A DNA stretch of 64,000 bases from Azospirillum sp. 412522 (lineage in GTDB: Bacteria > Pseudomonadota > Alphaproteobacteria > Azospirillales > Azospirillaceae): positions 62,001-126,000 of the forward strand of contig NZ_RWIJ01000014.1 of NCBI RefSeq assembly GCF_019805165.1. Reading direction: 5' to 3'. Under the pieces are notes generated by a model, which was not told the DNA's origin, did no database searches, and was given only the letters and a program-made list of their open reading frames with translations. Within the stretch, counting starts at the first letter, position 1, and each line of letters opens with the position of its first letter. Positions 26,470-34,941 of this stretch are shown here, piece by piece. The position numbers and the translations under genes are program-made.

Positions 26470-27789
26470 TCACCCCAGACGCTTCGCGATCAGCGGTCCG
26501 CGGGCCGGTGCCGTGTCCGTCACCGTGACCGACGCACGCAGGCGGCGTTCCGCCTCGTCGGCCTGGGCTTCGCTGCGGGCGTGCAGGATCGCCAGCGGAC
26601 GTTCGTCCGGACCCACCGCATCGCCCAGCCCGGCCACCCCGTCGAATCCGACGGCGAAGTCGATGGCATCGGTCGTCCTGGTCCGGCCGCCGCCCAGCGC
26701 CACCACGGCCATGCCGACGCCGCGGGTGTCGATGGCGCCGATGAAGCCGGTGCATTCGGCAAACACCGGACGGACGAGGGGCGCGGGCTCCAGGTAGCGG
26801 TCCGGCTGTTCCAGCAGATCGGCCGGTCCGCCGAGGGCCGCCACCATGCGGGCGAAGCGCTCCGCCGCGGCGCCGCTGGCAATGGAGCGGTCGGCCATGG
26901 CCCGCCCGGCCGCGGCGTCCGGCGCCAGCCCGGCAAGCGCCAGCAGTTCCGCCGCCAATGCCGCAGTCACCTCGTAGAGCCGAGGGTCGGCCGGCTCGCC
27001 GCGCAGGATGGCGAGGCTTTCGCGCATCTCCAGCGCATTGCCGGCACTGCGCCCCAGCACCTCGTTCATGTCGGTCAGCAGCGCCACCGCCGGCAGGCCG
27101 GCGCCTTTCGATACGGTGACGATGCTCTCAGCCAGCGCTTCGGCATCCTCGAAGCGCTGCATGAAGGCGCCGCTGCCGAACTTCACGTCCATTACCAGCG
27201 CATCCAGTCCGGCGGCCAGCTTCTTGGACAGGATCGAGGCGGTGATGAGGTCGAGCGACTCCACCGTCGCCGTCACGTCGCGGATGGCATAGAGCCGCTT
27301 GTCGGCCGGGGCGATGTCGTCGGTGGCGCCGATCACGGCGCAGCCGACCTCCTTCACCACCCGGCGCAGCAGGTTGTTGTCCGGCTTGGCGCGATAGCCG
27401 GGGATGCTCTCGAACTTGTCGAGCGTGCCGCCGGTGTGGCCGAGGCCGCGTCCCGATACCATCGGCACGAAGCCGCCGCAGGCCGCCAGCATCGGTGCCA
27501 GGATCAGGCTGACCTTGTCGCCGACGCCGCCGGTCGAATGCTTGTCGATCACCGGGCCGGGCAGATCCAGCGACCGCCATTCCATCACCGTGCCGGAATC
27601 GCGCATGGCGCGGGTCAGCGCCACCCGCTCGTCCAGGCTCATGCCGCGGAAGAAGACGGCCATGGCGAAGGCCGATGCCTGGGCCTCCGACACGTGTCCG
27701 TCGGTGATGCCGCGGACAAAGTCCTGGATGGTGGCGGCGTCCAGCGGCTGGCCGTCGCGCTTGGCACGGACGATCTCCTGCGGAAGCAT
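26470..27789 (-). CDS. deoA: thymidine phosphorylase
   Basis: A 439-residue pyrimidine nucleoside phosphorylase: LPQEIVRAKRDGQPL at the N terminus, the phosphate-binding VIDKHSTGGVGDKVSL near residue 80, and MVSGRGLGHTGGTLDKFE. It splits thymidine with phosphate to thymine and deoxyribose 1-phosphate. It is the last gene of the salvage operon, three bases after deoC. Confidence 0.93.
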   Translation of the reverse strand: MLPQEIVRAKRDGQPLDAATIQDFVRGITDGHVSEAQASAFAMAVFFRGMSLDERVALTRAMRDSGTVMEWRSLDLPGPVIDKHSTGGVGDKVSLILAPMLAACGGFVPMVSGRGLGHTGGTLDKFESIPGYRAKPDNNLLRRVVKEVGCAVIGATDDIAPADKRLYAIRDVTATVESLDLITASILSKKLAAGLDALVMDVKFGSGAFMQRFEDAEALAESIVTVSKGAGLPAVALLTDMNEVLGRSAGNALEMRESLAILRGEPADPRLYEVTAALAAELLALAGLAPDAAAGRAMADRSIASGAAAERFARMVAALGGPADLLEQPDRYLEPAPLVRPVFAECTGFIGAIDTRGVGMAVVALGGGRTRTTDAIDFAVGFDGVAGLGDAVGPDERPLAILHARSEAQADEAERRLRASVTVTDTAPARGPLIAKRLG

Positions 27790-27792
27790 GCC

Positions 27793-28620
27793 TCAGTATC
27801 CTCCCGCCGGGGCCGGTTCGCGCTCGCCTTCCCGTTCACCGTGTCCGGCCGTCGTCAGCAGCGCGTCGAGCAGGCTGGAGGCGCCGAAGCGGAAGGTCTG
27901 CGGCGTGGCCCAGCCATCCCCCAGGATACGGTCGGCCAGAGCCAGGTAGCGCGCCGCCTCGGCCGCATCTCGGATTCCGCCGGACGCCTTGAAGCCGACC
28001 GGCTTGCCCGATTCATAGATGCTGTCCAGCATCACCGCCGCCGCCGGCAGGGTGGCGGCCGGCTGGGTCTTGCCGGTGGAGGTCTTCAGGAAGTCGGCCC
28101 CGGCGGCGATCGCGTCGCGCGCCGCCCAGGCCAGCAGGTCGGCGTCGGGGAAGGCGCCAGACTCAAGGATCACCTTCATCAGGGCCTTGTCGCCGCAGGC
28201 CTCGCGGCAGGCCTTCACCACATTGATCGGCTGGGTGCGGGCGCCGTCGATGAAGGCCTTGTAGGGCAGCACCACGTCGATCTCGTCCGCCCCGTCGGCG
28301 ATGGCCCGCCGGGTTTCCGCCGCCACCGAGGCGGCGTCGGCCTCGCCGGTCGGGAAATTGACCACGGTGGCGATCTTCACCGGCGTGCCGTCCAGCGCCT
28401 TGCGCGCGGTGGGGACGAAGCGCGGCCAGACGCAGACCGCGGCGACCGGCCCCACGGGCGTGACGGCGCGGGCGCAGAGATCCTGCACCACCCGGTCGCT
28501 GTCGTCGCCGTTCAGGCTGGTGAGGTCGAGCATGCCCACGGCACGGCGCGCCAGATCGGCGTCGGACGGGGCGTTGGCGCTGGCGTCCAGCGCGCTTTGC
28601 AGGTCGGCAGACAGTTTCAT
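27793..28620 (-). CDS. deoC: deoxyribose-phosphate aldolase
   Basis: A 275-residue class I aldolase. LDLTSLN near residue 30, VVNFPTGEADA near 88 and the Schiff-base lysine in FLKTSTGK near 185 are diagnostic. It cleaves deoxyribose 5-phosphate to acetaldehyde and glyceraldehyde 3-phosphate. The ATG at 28620 overlaps the stop of the purine nucleoside phosphorylase gene by four bases. Confidence 0.93.
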   Translation of the reverse strand: MKLSADLQSALDASANAPSDADLARRAVGMLDLTSLNGDDSDRVVQDLCARAVTPVGPVAAVCVWPRFVPTARKALDGTPVKIATVVNFPTGEADAASVAAETRRAIADGADEIDVVLPYKAFIDGARTQPINVVKACREACGDKALMKVILESGAFPDADLLAWAARDAIAAGADFLKTSTGKTQPAATLPAAAVMLDSIYESGKPVGFKASGGIRDAAEAARYLALADRILGDGWATPQTFRFGASSLLDALLTTAGHGEREGEREPAPAGGY

Positions 28621-29450
28621 GACCGGGACCCGTCCTTTTCGTGAAGGCGTTCGAGGAAACCGACCAGCAGGCGTTCGAGGTCGGCGGCTGCCGCCGACGC
28701 GGCGGTCAGGGTCTGGTGGTGGTCGACCGGCCCGTCGCCGAGCCCGACACCCAGGTTGGTGACGACGGCGCAGCCGGCGACCCGCAGGCCGCAATGGCGC
28801 GCGACGATGCATTCCGGAACGGTGGACATGCCGACCGCGTCGGCGCCCAGCAGCTTCATCATCCGCACCTCGGCCGGCGTCTCGAAGGACGGGCCCGGAT
28901 AGGCGGCATAGACGCCCTCCGCCAGATCGATGGCGAGGCGGGCGGCCACCTCCTTCAGCAGGCCGCGCAGCGCCGGGTCCCAGGCGTCGGTCATGCTGGG
29001 AAAGCGCTCGCCGAAGACCTCGTCGTTCGGGCCGGTCAGCGGGTTGGCGCCCAGCAGGTTCAGATGGTCGGTGATCGCCATCAGCCGGCCGGGGCCGACC
29101 TCCAGCCGCAGCGAGCCGACGGCGGCGGTCAGCACCAGCGTGTCGCAGCCGGCCAGCTTCAGCGCCCGTACCGCGGTCTTCAACGCGTCGAAGCCGTTGC
29201 CCTCATAGGCGTGGACGCGGCCCTGCATGCAGGCGACCTCGACGCCGCCGAGCCGTCCCACCACCAGCCGCCCGGCATGGCCGGACACGCTGGGGATCGG
29301 GAAGCCGGCGATGTCGGTGTAGGGGATGGATACCGCATCGGCGATGCGGTCGGCGATGCCGCCCAGGCCGGAGCCCAGCACGATGCCGACCCGCGGCCGG
29401 TGGCCGGGGGCATGGTGGAGGATGTCCGCGGCGGCGCGGGCTGCGGTCAT
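28617..29450 (-). CDS. punA: purine nucleoside phosphorylase (trimeric type)
   Basis: A 277-residue enzyme of the PNP/MTAP family: VGIVLGSGLGGIADRI at the N terminus, SVSGHAGRLVVG, MQGRVHAYEGN, GPSFETPAEVRMMKLLGADAVGMST (shown in parts: PGPSFETPAEV and GADAVGMSTVPE) and the VTNLGVGL end. It phosphorolyses inosine and guanosine. It is coupled to deoC downstream and lies 15 bases after cdd. Confidence 0.92.
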   Translation of the reverse strand: MTAARAAADILHHAPGHRPRVGIVLGSGLGGIADRIADAVSIPYTDIAGFPIPSVSGHAGRLVVGRLGGVEVACMQGRVHAYEGNGFDALKTAVRALKLAGCDTLVLTAAVGSLRLEVGPGRLMAITDHLNLLGANPLTGPNDEVFGERFPSMTDAWDPALRGLLKEVAARLAIDLAEGVYAAYPGPSFETPAEVRMMKLLGADAVGMSTVPECIVARHCGLRVAGCAVVTNLGVGLGDGPVDHHQTLTAASAAAADLERLLVGFLERLHEKDGSRS

Positions 29451-29465
29451 GTCGGGAAACTCCGC

Positions 29466-29885
29466 TCAGAAGGCTAAATTGGTGGGGCCGAACGATTCGG
29501 GCAACAGGATTTCCAGCGAGAAGGTCCGCCGCAGGCCGGCCGGGTCGCAGATGTGGATCGGCGTCTCCGGCGTCGCGAACTCGCGGATGCGCTGGCGACA
29601 GCCGCCGCAGGGGGTGCAGATTTCTTCGGCTCCCGCCTCGCCGCCCATCACGACGATGGCGCGGATGCGGCGGTCGCCGGCGGTGACCATGGCACCGATG
29701 GCGCTCGATTCCGCGCACTGCCCCTGCGGGTAGGCCGCGTTCTCCACATTGCAGCCGGCGAAGATCCGGCCCGATTCGCCGAGGATGGCGGCGCCCACCT
29801 TGAATTTGGAGTAAGGGGCATGGGCGTTCTCGCGCGCGGCGCGCGCCGCTTCGATCAGCTGGGGCAGCTCTGCGGTGTCGGCCAT
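29466..29885 (-). CDS. cdd: cytidine deaminase
   Basis: A 139-residue homotetrameric-type cytidine deaminase. Zinc-site motifs are GQCAESSAIGAM (the CAE catalytic Glu) and CTPCGGCRQ. NAHAPYSKFKVGAA near residue 20 is the substrate-side motif. It converts cytidine and deoxycytidine to uridine forms, feeding the phosphorylases downstream. It starts four bases after the permease stop. Confidence 0.93.
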   Translation of the reverse strand: MADTAELPQLIEAARAARENAHAPYSKFKVGAAILGESGRIFAGCNVENAAYPQGQCAESSAIGAMVTAGDRRIRAIVVMGGEAGAEEICTPCGGCRQRIREFATPETPIHICDPAGLRRTFSLEILLPESFGPTNLAF

Positions 29886-29889
29886 CGGC

Positions 29890-30864
29890 TCAGCGTTCCT
29901 TGACGTAGGGGATGCCGCTCGCCTTCGGGGCGATGGCCTTGCCGACGAAGCCGGCCAGCAGCAGGACGGTCAGCACATAGGGCAGCATCTGGATGAACTG
30001 CACCGGGATCACGCCGATCCCCGGCAGGACCACGCCCTGGAGGCGGACCTGCACCGCGTCGGTGAAGGCGAACAGCAGGCAGGCGAACAGGGTCGGCCCC
30101 GGCCGCCATTTGCCGAAGATCAGCGCCGCAAGCGCCAGATAGCCCTTGCCGGCGGTCATGTCGCGGACGAAGCCGGCGCCATGGCCGGTGGACAGGTAGG
30201 AGCCCGCCATGCCCGTCAGCACGCCGGTGACCAGCAGGGCCTGGTAGCGCAGCTTCGCCACCGACAGGCCGGCGGTGTCGACCGCCGCCGGATTCTCGCC
30301 CACCGCCCGCAGCCGCAGCCCGAAACGGGTGCGGTAGAGCACCCAGTGGGTGGCGATCACCAGGACCAGCGTCACCCAGATCAGCACGTTGTTGCCGTTG
30401 AGCAGTTCGCGGTAGACCGGCCCCAGCACCGGCACGCCGGACAGCGCTTCCACCCCCGGCAGCTCAACCGCGGGGATTCGTGCCTGATTGGGCAGAAGCG
30501 GGGTCTGGCCACCCTGCTGGAACCAGGCATAGGCGAGCGTCGGCGCCAGCCCGGCGACCAGGATGTTGATCGCCATGCCCGACACCACCTGATTGCCGTT
30601 GTGGGTGATGCAGGCGAAGCCGTGGACCAGGGCCAACGCAACCCCGGCGGCGATCCCGGCCAGCAGCCCCAGCCACGGATTTAGTGTGGCCGAGGCGACG
30701 GCGGCGGAGAAGAAGGCGCCGGCCAGCATCTTGCCTTCCAGCCCGATGTCGACCACGCCTGCCCGTTCGCAATACATGCCGGCGAAGGCGGCCAGAACCA
30801 GCGGCGTCGCCACCCGGATGGTGGCGCCCAGCAGCTGCAGCGCCAGAAGAAGCGCGTCCTCCAT
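29890..30864 (-). CDS. ABC transporter permease, nucleoside type (second permease)
   Basis: A 324-residue membrane protein with YCERAGVVDIGLEGKML near residue 28 and AVGENPAAVDTAGLSV near 172. These match the NupQ-like permease of BMP-type nucleoside importers. It follows the other permease by three bases. The paired location with cdd and the phosphorylases implies nucleoside uptake. Confidence 0.88.
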   Translation of the reverse strand: MEDALLLALQLLGATIRVATPLVLAAFAGMYCERAGVVDIGLEGKMLAGAFFSAAVASATLNPWLGLLAGIAAGVALALVHGFACITHNGNQVVSGMAINILVAGLAPTLAYAWFQQGGQTPLLPNQARIPAVELPGVEALSGVPVLGPVYRELLNGNNVLIWVTLVLVIATHWVLYRTRFGLRLRAVGENPAAVDTAGLSVAKLRYQALLVTGVLTGMAGSYLSTGHGAGFVRDMTAGKGYLALAALIFGKWRPGPTLFACLLFAFTDAVQVRLQGVVLPGIGVIPVQFIQMLPYVLTVLLLAGFVGKAIAPKASGIPYVKER

Positions 30865-30867
30865 CGA

Positions 30868-32028
30868 TCAGCCCCTCCCCCCAGTGGCGGCGTCTGCGGC
30901 GGCGTCTGCGGCGGCGGTACCACGGCGGCGGAACAGCGCCTCGACCTGCGGCTTGAACAGGTTCTCCATCGCACCCGCGAACAGGATGACCAGACCCTGG
31001 ATGACCATCACCAGCTCGCGATTGATCGTGGGGTATTCGAAGGATAGCTGGCCGCCGCCCTGCGCCAGGACCCCGAACAGCAGGGCGGCCAGAATGATCC
31101 CGACCGGGTGGTTGCGCCCCATCAGCGCCACGGCGATGCCGACGAAGCCGACGCCGCCGGTGAAGTTCAGGATTACCCGGTGCTGCACGCCGAGGATCTC
31201 GTTCACCCCGACGAAGCCGGCCAGCGCACCGGAAATCAGCATGGCGACGATGATGTTGCGCGAGGGGGAGATGCCGGCATAGACCGCCGCCCGCTCATTC
31301 CGGCCGACGGTGCGCAACTCGTAGCCCCAGCGGGTCCGGCGCAGGAAGACGTGGAACAGCAGGCAGCAGGCGAGCGCCCACAGGAAGGACAGGTTCAGCG
31401 GCGAGGCCGGGATGGTGATGCCGAACCATCCCAGCGCCCGGTCCATCGACGGCAGCCAGACGCCGGGGTCGAACTCGCGGGTCTCGGGCGACTGGCTGCC
31501 GGGGCGGATCAGCACGTCGACCAGCAGCCAGGTCATGATCGAGGCGGCGATGAAATTGAACATGATCGTCGTGATGACGATGTGGCTGCCGCGCTTGGCC
31601 TGCAGCCAGGCCGGGATGAAGGCCCAGGCGGCGCCGAACAGCGCCGAGGCCACCACCGCCAGCACCGCCACCACCGGCCAGGGCCAGCCGGTCAGCGCCA
31701 GAGCCACCAGCCCGGCGCCGAGGCCTCCCAGATAGGCCTGCCCTTCGCCGCCGATGTTGAACAGACCGCAATGGAAGGCGATGGCGACCGCCAGCCCGGT
31801 GAAGATGTAGTCGGTGGTGTAATAGAGGGTGTAGCCGATGGCCTCCGGGTATCCCAGAGCCTCCGACAGCAGAAGCGACAGCACGTCCACCGGGTTCTCG
31901 CCGATCACCAGGATCACCAGCCCCGACAGCACGAAGGCGGCGAGGAGGTTGAGAACCGGCAGCAGCGCATACCCGACCCAGCCCGGCACGGCGCCCGGCT
32001 GACCCTTCCCCGACCCGCTCAGCAGCAC
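30868..32028 (-). CDS. ABC transporter permease, nucleoside type (first permease)
   Basis: A 386-residue membrane protein with FHCGLFNIGGEGQAYLGGLG near residue 85 and VGRNERAAVYAGISPSRN near 235, typical of NupP-like permeases. It starts with GTG at 32028, with AGGAGA six bases upstream. It is the first gene of the operon: no ATPase and no binding-protein gene precede it in the window, which is unusual for this importer type. The C terminus is extended by an Ala/Asp-rich tail. Confidence 0.86.
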   Translation of the reverse strand: MLLSGSGKGQPGAVPGWVGYALLPVLNLLAAFVLSGLVILVIGENPVDVLSLLLSEALGYPEAIGYTLYYTTDYIFTGLAVAIAFHCGLFNIGGEGQAYLGGLGAGLVALALTGWPWPVVAVLAVVASALFGAAWAFIPAWLQAKRGSHIVITTIMFNFIAASIMTWLLVDVLIRPGSQSPETREFDPGVWLPSMDRALGWFGITIPASPLNLSFLWALACCLLFHVFLRRTRWGYELRTVGRNERAAVYAGISPSRNIIVAMLISGALAGFVGVNEILGVQHRVILNFTGGVGFVGIAVALMGRNHPVGIILAALLFGVLAQGGGQLSFEYPTINRELVMVIQGLVILFAGAMENLFKPQVEALFRRRGTAAADAAADAATGGRG

Positions 32029-32166
32029 CGGCGTCTCCTGGATTGCCCCTTGCCGGGATTCTTAACCGCCAATGCCCTGCCGACCAAGCGTTTCGTGGCA
32101 GCCGAAGGCCGATCGGTGCCGGGGAATCGGAAGCGTCACAAATCCCTTGCCGCAATGCAGCATTCT

Positions 32167-32211
32167 GGCATGCTCCATATCCATATGAAATTTATGGTTA
32201 TGGAGCATGCC
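32167..32211 (+). promoter_or_regulatory. long hairpin covering the ferredoxin ribosome binding site
   Basis: GGCATGCTCCATA (32167-32179) pairs perfectly with TATGGAGCATGCC (32199-32211). After one mismatch, CCATA pairs with TATGG, leaving a seven-base loop. The 3' arm contains GGAG (32202-32205), the apparent ribosome binding site for the ATG at 32214. It may be an operator palindrome, a translation switch, or both. The AT-rich core contrasts with the GC-rich surroundings. Confidence 0.7.
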
Positions 32212-32213
32212 CG

Positions 32214-32546
32214 ATGCCGCTCGACATTCCGCAGACTTTCCGCCACCACGTCTTCTGCTGCGCCCAGCAACGCCCGCCCGGCCATCCGCGCGGCAGCTGC
32301 GCCGCCAAGGGCGCGCATCCTCTGTGGCAGCGGCTCGACCAGAAAATCCAGGGCAAGGGGCTGACGGACATCGGCATGGCGATGACGGGATGCCTCGGTT
32401 TCTGCTCCGCAGGCCCGTTGATGGTGGTTTATCCGGAAGGGATCTGGTACCGGCCGGAGACGCCGGAGGACATCGACGAGATCGTCGATTCGCATCTGGT
32501 GAATGACAACCCGGTGGAGCGGCTGGTGATGGTGCTGACGCGCTGA
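32214..32546 (+). CDS. (2Fe-2S) ferredoxin, thioredoxin-like fold
   Basis: A 110-residue protein with cysteines in HHVFCCAQQRPPGHPRGSC near residues 12-29 and MTGCLGFCSAGP near 58-69. This spacing is that of the thioredoxin-like [2Fe-2S] ferredoxins (Clostridium pasteurianum and Azotobacter FeSII-like/NuoE-like). It would be a small cytoplasmic electron carrier or protective protein. The partner is unknown. Its ribosome binding site is buried in a hairpin, so expression is likely controlled. Confidence 0.82.
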   Translation: MPLDIPQTFRHHVFCCAQQRPPGHPRGSCAAKGAHPLWQRLDQKIQGKGLTDIGMAMTGCLGFCSAGPLMVVYPEGIWYRPETPEDIDEIVDSHLVNDNPVERLVMVLTR

Positions 32547-32668
32547 GCCCGACCGGCTGACGCGATTCGGGACACGCGCCTACCAGACCTGCGGTTGCGG
32601 CATTGGGACGCAGAAGGGTTTGCCCATATTGTGGGCAACCTCCGCCATTGCCTGCCCGAATCGATCCC

Positions 32669-33583
32669 ATGACCGACGCCGAAACCGCCGACCTGCTGCC
32701 TGCCGAGGCCGATTCGGTTCCCTATGCCGTCGGCTGCTTCCTGGGCGCGATCCTGCTGTTCGCGGCGATGGACACGCTGATCAAGTTCCTGACCGCCGAC
32801 TATCCGGTGCCGCAGCTGATGTTCGTGCGTTCGCTGGTCGCCTTCCTGCTGGTGGGCGGCTACACCCTGACGTGCGGCGGCGGGATCGCGGCGATGCGGA
32901 CGCGGCGGCCCTTGGGCCATGTCTGGCGCGCCTTCGCCGGCCTGATCTCCATGGGATGCTTCTTCTATGCGTTCCGGGAATTGCCGCTGGCGGATGTCTA
33001 TGTGCTGAGCTTCGCCGGACCGCTGTTCATCACCGCGCTGTCGGCCCCGCTGCTGGGCGAGCCGGTGGGCTGGCGCCGCTGGGCCGCCGTGGTGGTCGGG
33101 TTCGGCGGCGTGGTGGTGATGGCGCAGCCGTCGGCCGGGGCGCCGCTGGTGCCGGTGCTGGTCGGGCTTTGCGCCGCCCTGTTCTATGCGCTGGCGGCGC
33201 TGGCCGTGCGCGGGCTGTCGCGGACGGAGACCAGCGCGTCCATCGTGCTCTACCTGCTGCTGACGACGACGGTGGTCAGCGGCGCGCTGGCGGTGCCGGT
33301 CTGGACGGCGCCGAGCGGTTTCGCGCTGGGGCTGATGGCGCTTGTCGGGGCCATCGGTGCCGGGGCTCAGGTTCTGCTGACCCAGGCCTTCCGCCGGGCG
33401 CCGCCGGCGGTGGTTGCGCCCTTCGAATATACCGGCATGGTCTGGGCCAGCCTGTTCGGCTGGATGGTGTTCGGAGACCTGCCGACGGTGCCGGTGCTGG
33501 CCGGCGCGATGGTGATCATCGGAAGCGGGCTCTACATCCTGCATCGTGAAACCCTGGTGGCGCGCCGCAGGCTGGGTTCTTGA
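32669..33583 (+). CDS. DMT superfamily (EamA) transporter
   Basis: A 304-residue membrane protein with ten hydrophobic helices in two EamA repeats (for example FVRSLVAFLLVGGYTL and GPLFITALSAPLLGEPVGWRRW). Members export amino acids, metabolites or drugs. The substrate is not predictable. It lies before the TPP riboswitch and so is not part of the riboswitch-controlled transcript. Confidence 0.82.
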   Translation: MTDAETADLLPAEADSVPYAVGCFLGAILLFAAMDTLIKFLTADYPVPQLMFVRSLVAFLLVGGYTLTCGGGIAAMRTRRPLGHVWRAFAGLISMGCFFYAFRELPLADVYVLSFAGPLFITALSAPLLGEPVGWRRWAAVVVGFGGVVVMAQPSAGAPLVPVLVGLCAALFYALAALAVRGLSRTETSASIVLYLLLTTTVVSGALAVPVWTAPSGFALGLMALVGAIGAGAQVLLTQAFRRAPPAVVAPFEYTGMVWASLFGWMVFGDLPTVPVLAGAMVIIGSGLYILHRETLVARRRLGS

Positions 33584-33622
33584 CAGGACGGGGCCGGCGG
33601 CGACACTCTCGCCGCCTGTTCA

Positions 33623-33716
33623 CGGCTGGGGTGCCTGTGCGGATGCCGTTCGGCGGCTGCGCGGGCTGAGACACACCCATCGAACCTGATCCGGGTCATG
33701 CCGGCGAAGGGAGCCG
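33623..33716 (+). promoter_or_regulatory. TPP riboswitch (THI element)
   Basis: The conserved THI-box blocks are all present: GGGGTGCC at the left, GGCTGAGA at 33664-33671 followed by ACACCC, then GAACCTGATCCGGGTCATGCCGGCGAAGGGA. CGGCT at 33623 closes helix P1 with AGCCG at 33712. The ATG of the Liv-type binding protein follows 84 bases later with GAGGAG before it. No T-rich terminator is evident, so control of translation start is more likely than attenuation. Confidence 0.93.
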
Positions 33717-33800
33717 ACCGGAACCAGACGGACCTGCCGCAAACGCTCCGTTCCCTCCGCGTCGCTCCGGCCGCCGGCGCGTGTTGAGGAGTATTCGGCC

Positions 33801-34937
33801 ATGCGGCGTGCGCTTTCCCTTCTGATCGGCCTGCTGGCGGCATCGTCCTGTCCGTCGTCCGCCGTCCGTGCCGACGACACGCTGTCCTTTCCGGTGCTGG
33901 TGCCGCTGACCGGCTTCCTGTCGCTGGAGGGCACCAGCCAGCGCAACGGCGCCGTCCTGGCGCTGAGGCAGACCCCGGCCGGCGTCGCCATCGCGTCTGA
34001 GGTCGTCGACACCGGCACCTCGCCCGAGGCGGCGGTGACGGCGCTGGAGCGCGCGGCCGGCCGAGGCACGGTCGGAGCGGTCGCCGCCAGCATGCTCGGC
34101 ACCCAGATGCTGGCGATGCTGCCGCTGGCGCAGGAATTGAAGCTGCCGCTGGTCACCGTGTCGGGCACAGCGTCGATCACCGAGCAGGGCAACCCCTGGG
34201 TCTTCCGCTTCTTTCCCGGCGACGCGGTGACCAAGGCCGCCCATGCCCGCTATGTGGTGGAGGAGCTGGGCAGGCGGCAGCCCGCGATCATCTACCAGAC
34301 CACCGCCTACGGGCAGAGCGGCAAGGCGCATCTCGATGCAGCCTTCAAGGCGCTGGGCGTCACCCCGGTGTTCGAGGAGGGGGTGGACCCGGCGGCCAAG
34401 GATCTGCTGCCGGTGCTGACCAAGGCGCTGGCCGCCAAGCCCGACGTTCTGGTCCTGCACCTGCACTCCAGCCCGACGGCGCTCCTGCTGCGGCAGGCGG
34501 CGTCGAGCGGCGTGACCCTGCCCATCGTCGCCGGCTCCGCCATGCATCAGCCGAGCACCGCCGCCCTGCTGGAACCGGCGGAATTGAAGGGCGTCTGCGC
34601 CGAGACCGCGGCTTCGCCGATTTCCGGCGATACGCCGGAGGTCAGGGCCTTCACCGACGCCTACCGCGCCGCCTTCGGCAAGGAGCCGGACGCCTTCGCG
34701 CTCGGCCAGTACGACGGCATCACCATGGTGCTGGAGGCGGTGAAGGCCGGCGCCCGCAGCCCGGACGCGATCCGCAAGGCGCTGTCGTCGGAGACCTTCA
34801 AAGGCCTCGCCATGACCTACAAGTCCGACGGCAAGGGCAACATGGCCCACTCCGCCGTCATCGTCTGCTACGATGGGGCCAGCCGCGTGCCGACATTGGT
34901 CAAGCGGTACGACGATCCCACGCTCGCGGCGAAGTGA
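33801..34937 (+). CDS. Liv-type (HAAT family) ABC transporter substrate-binding protein under TPP control
   Basis: A 378-residue periplasmic binding protein of the branched-chain amino-acid type I fold. A signal peptide ends near SAVRADD at about residue 28, followed by TLSFPVLVPLTGFLSLEG. ALGQYDGITMVLEAVKAG lies near the C terminus. GAGGAG precedes the ATG. The TPP riboswitch upstream implies that the ligand is thiamine or a thiamine precursor or breakdown product, not an amino acid. This is inference from regulation; the family itself does not tell. Confidence 0.85.
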   Translation: MRRALSLLIGLLAASSCPSSAVRADDTLSFPVLVPLTGFLSLEGTSQRNGAVLALRQTPAGVAIASEVVDTGTSPEAAVTALERAAGRGTVGAVAASMLGTQMLAMLPLAQELKLPLVTVSGTASITEQGNPWVFRFFPGDAVTKAAHARYVVEELGRRQPAIIYQTTAYGQSGKAHLDAAFKALGVTPVFEEGVDPAAKDLLPVLTKALAAKPDVLVLHLHSSPTALLLRQAASSGVTLPIVAGSAMHQPSTAALLEPAELKGVCAETAASPISGDTPEVRAFTDAYRAAFGKEPDAFALGQYDGITMVLEAVKAGARSPDAIRKALSSETFKGLAMTYKSDGKGNMAHSAVIVCYDGASRVPTLVKRYDDPTLAAK

Positions 34938-34941
34938 GCGG

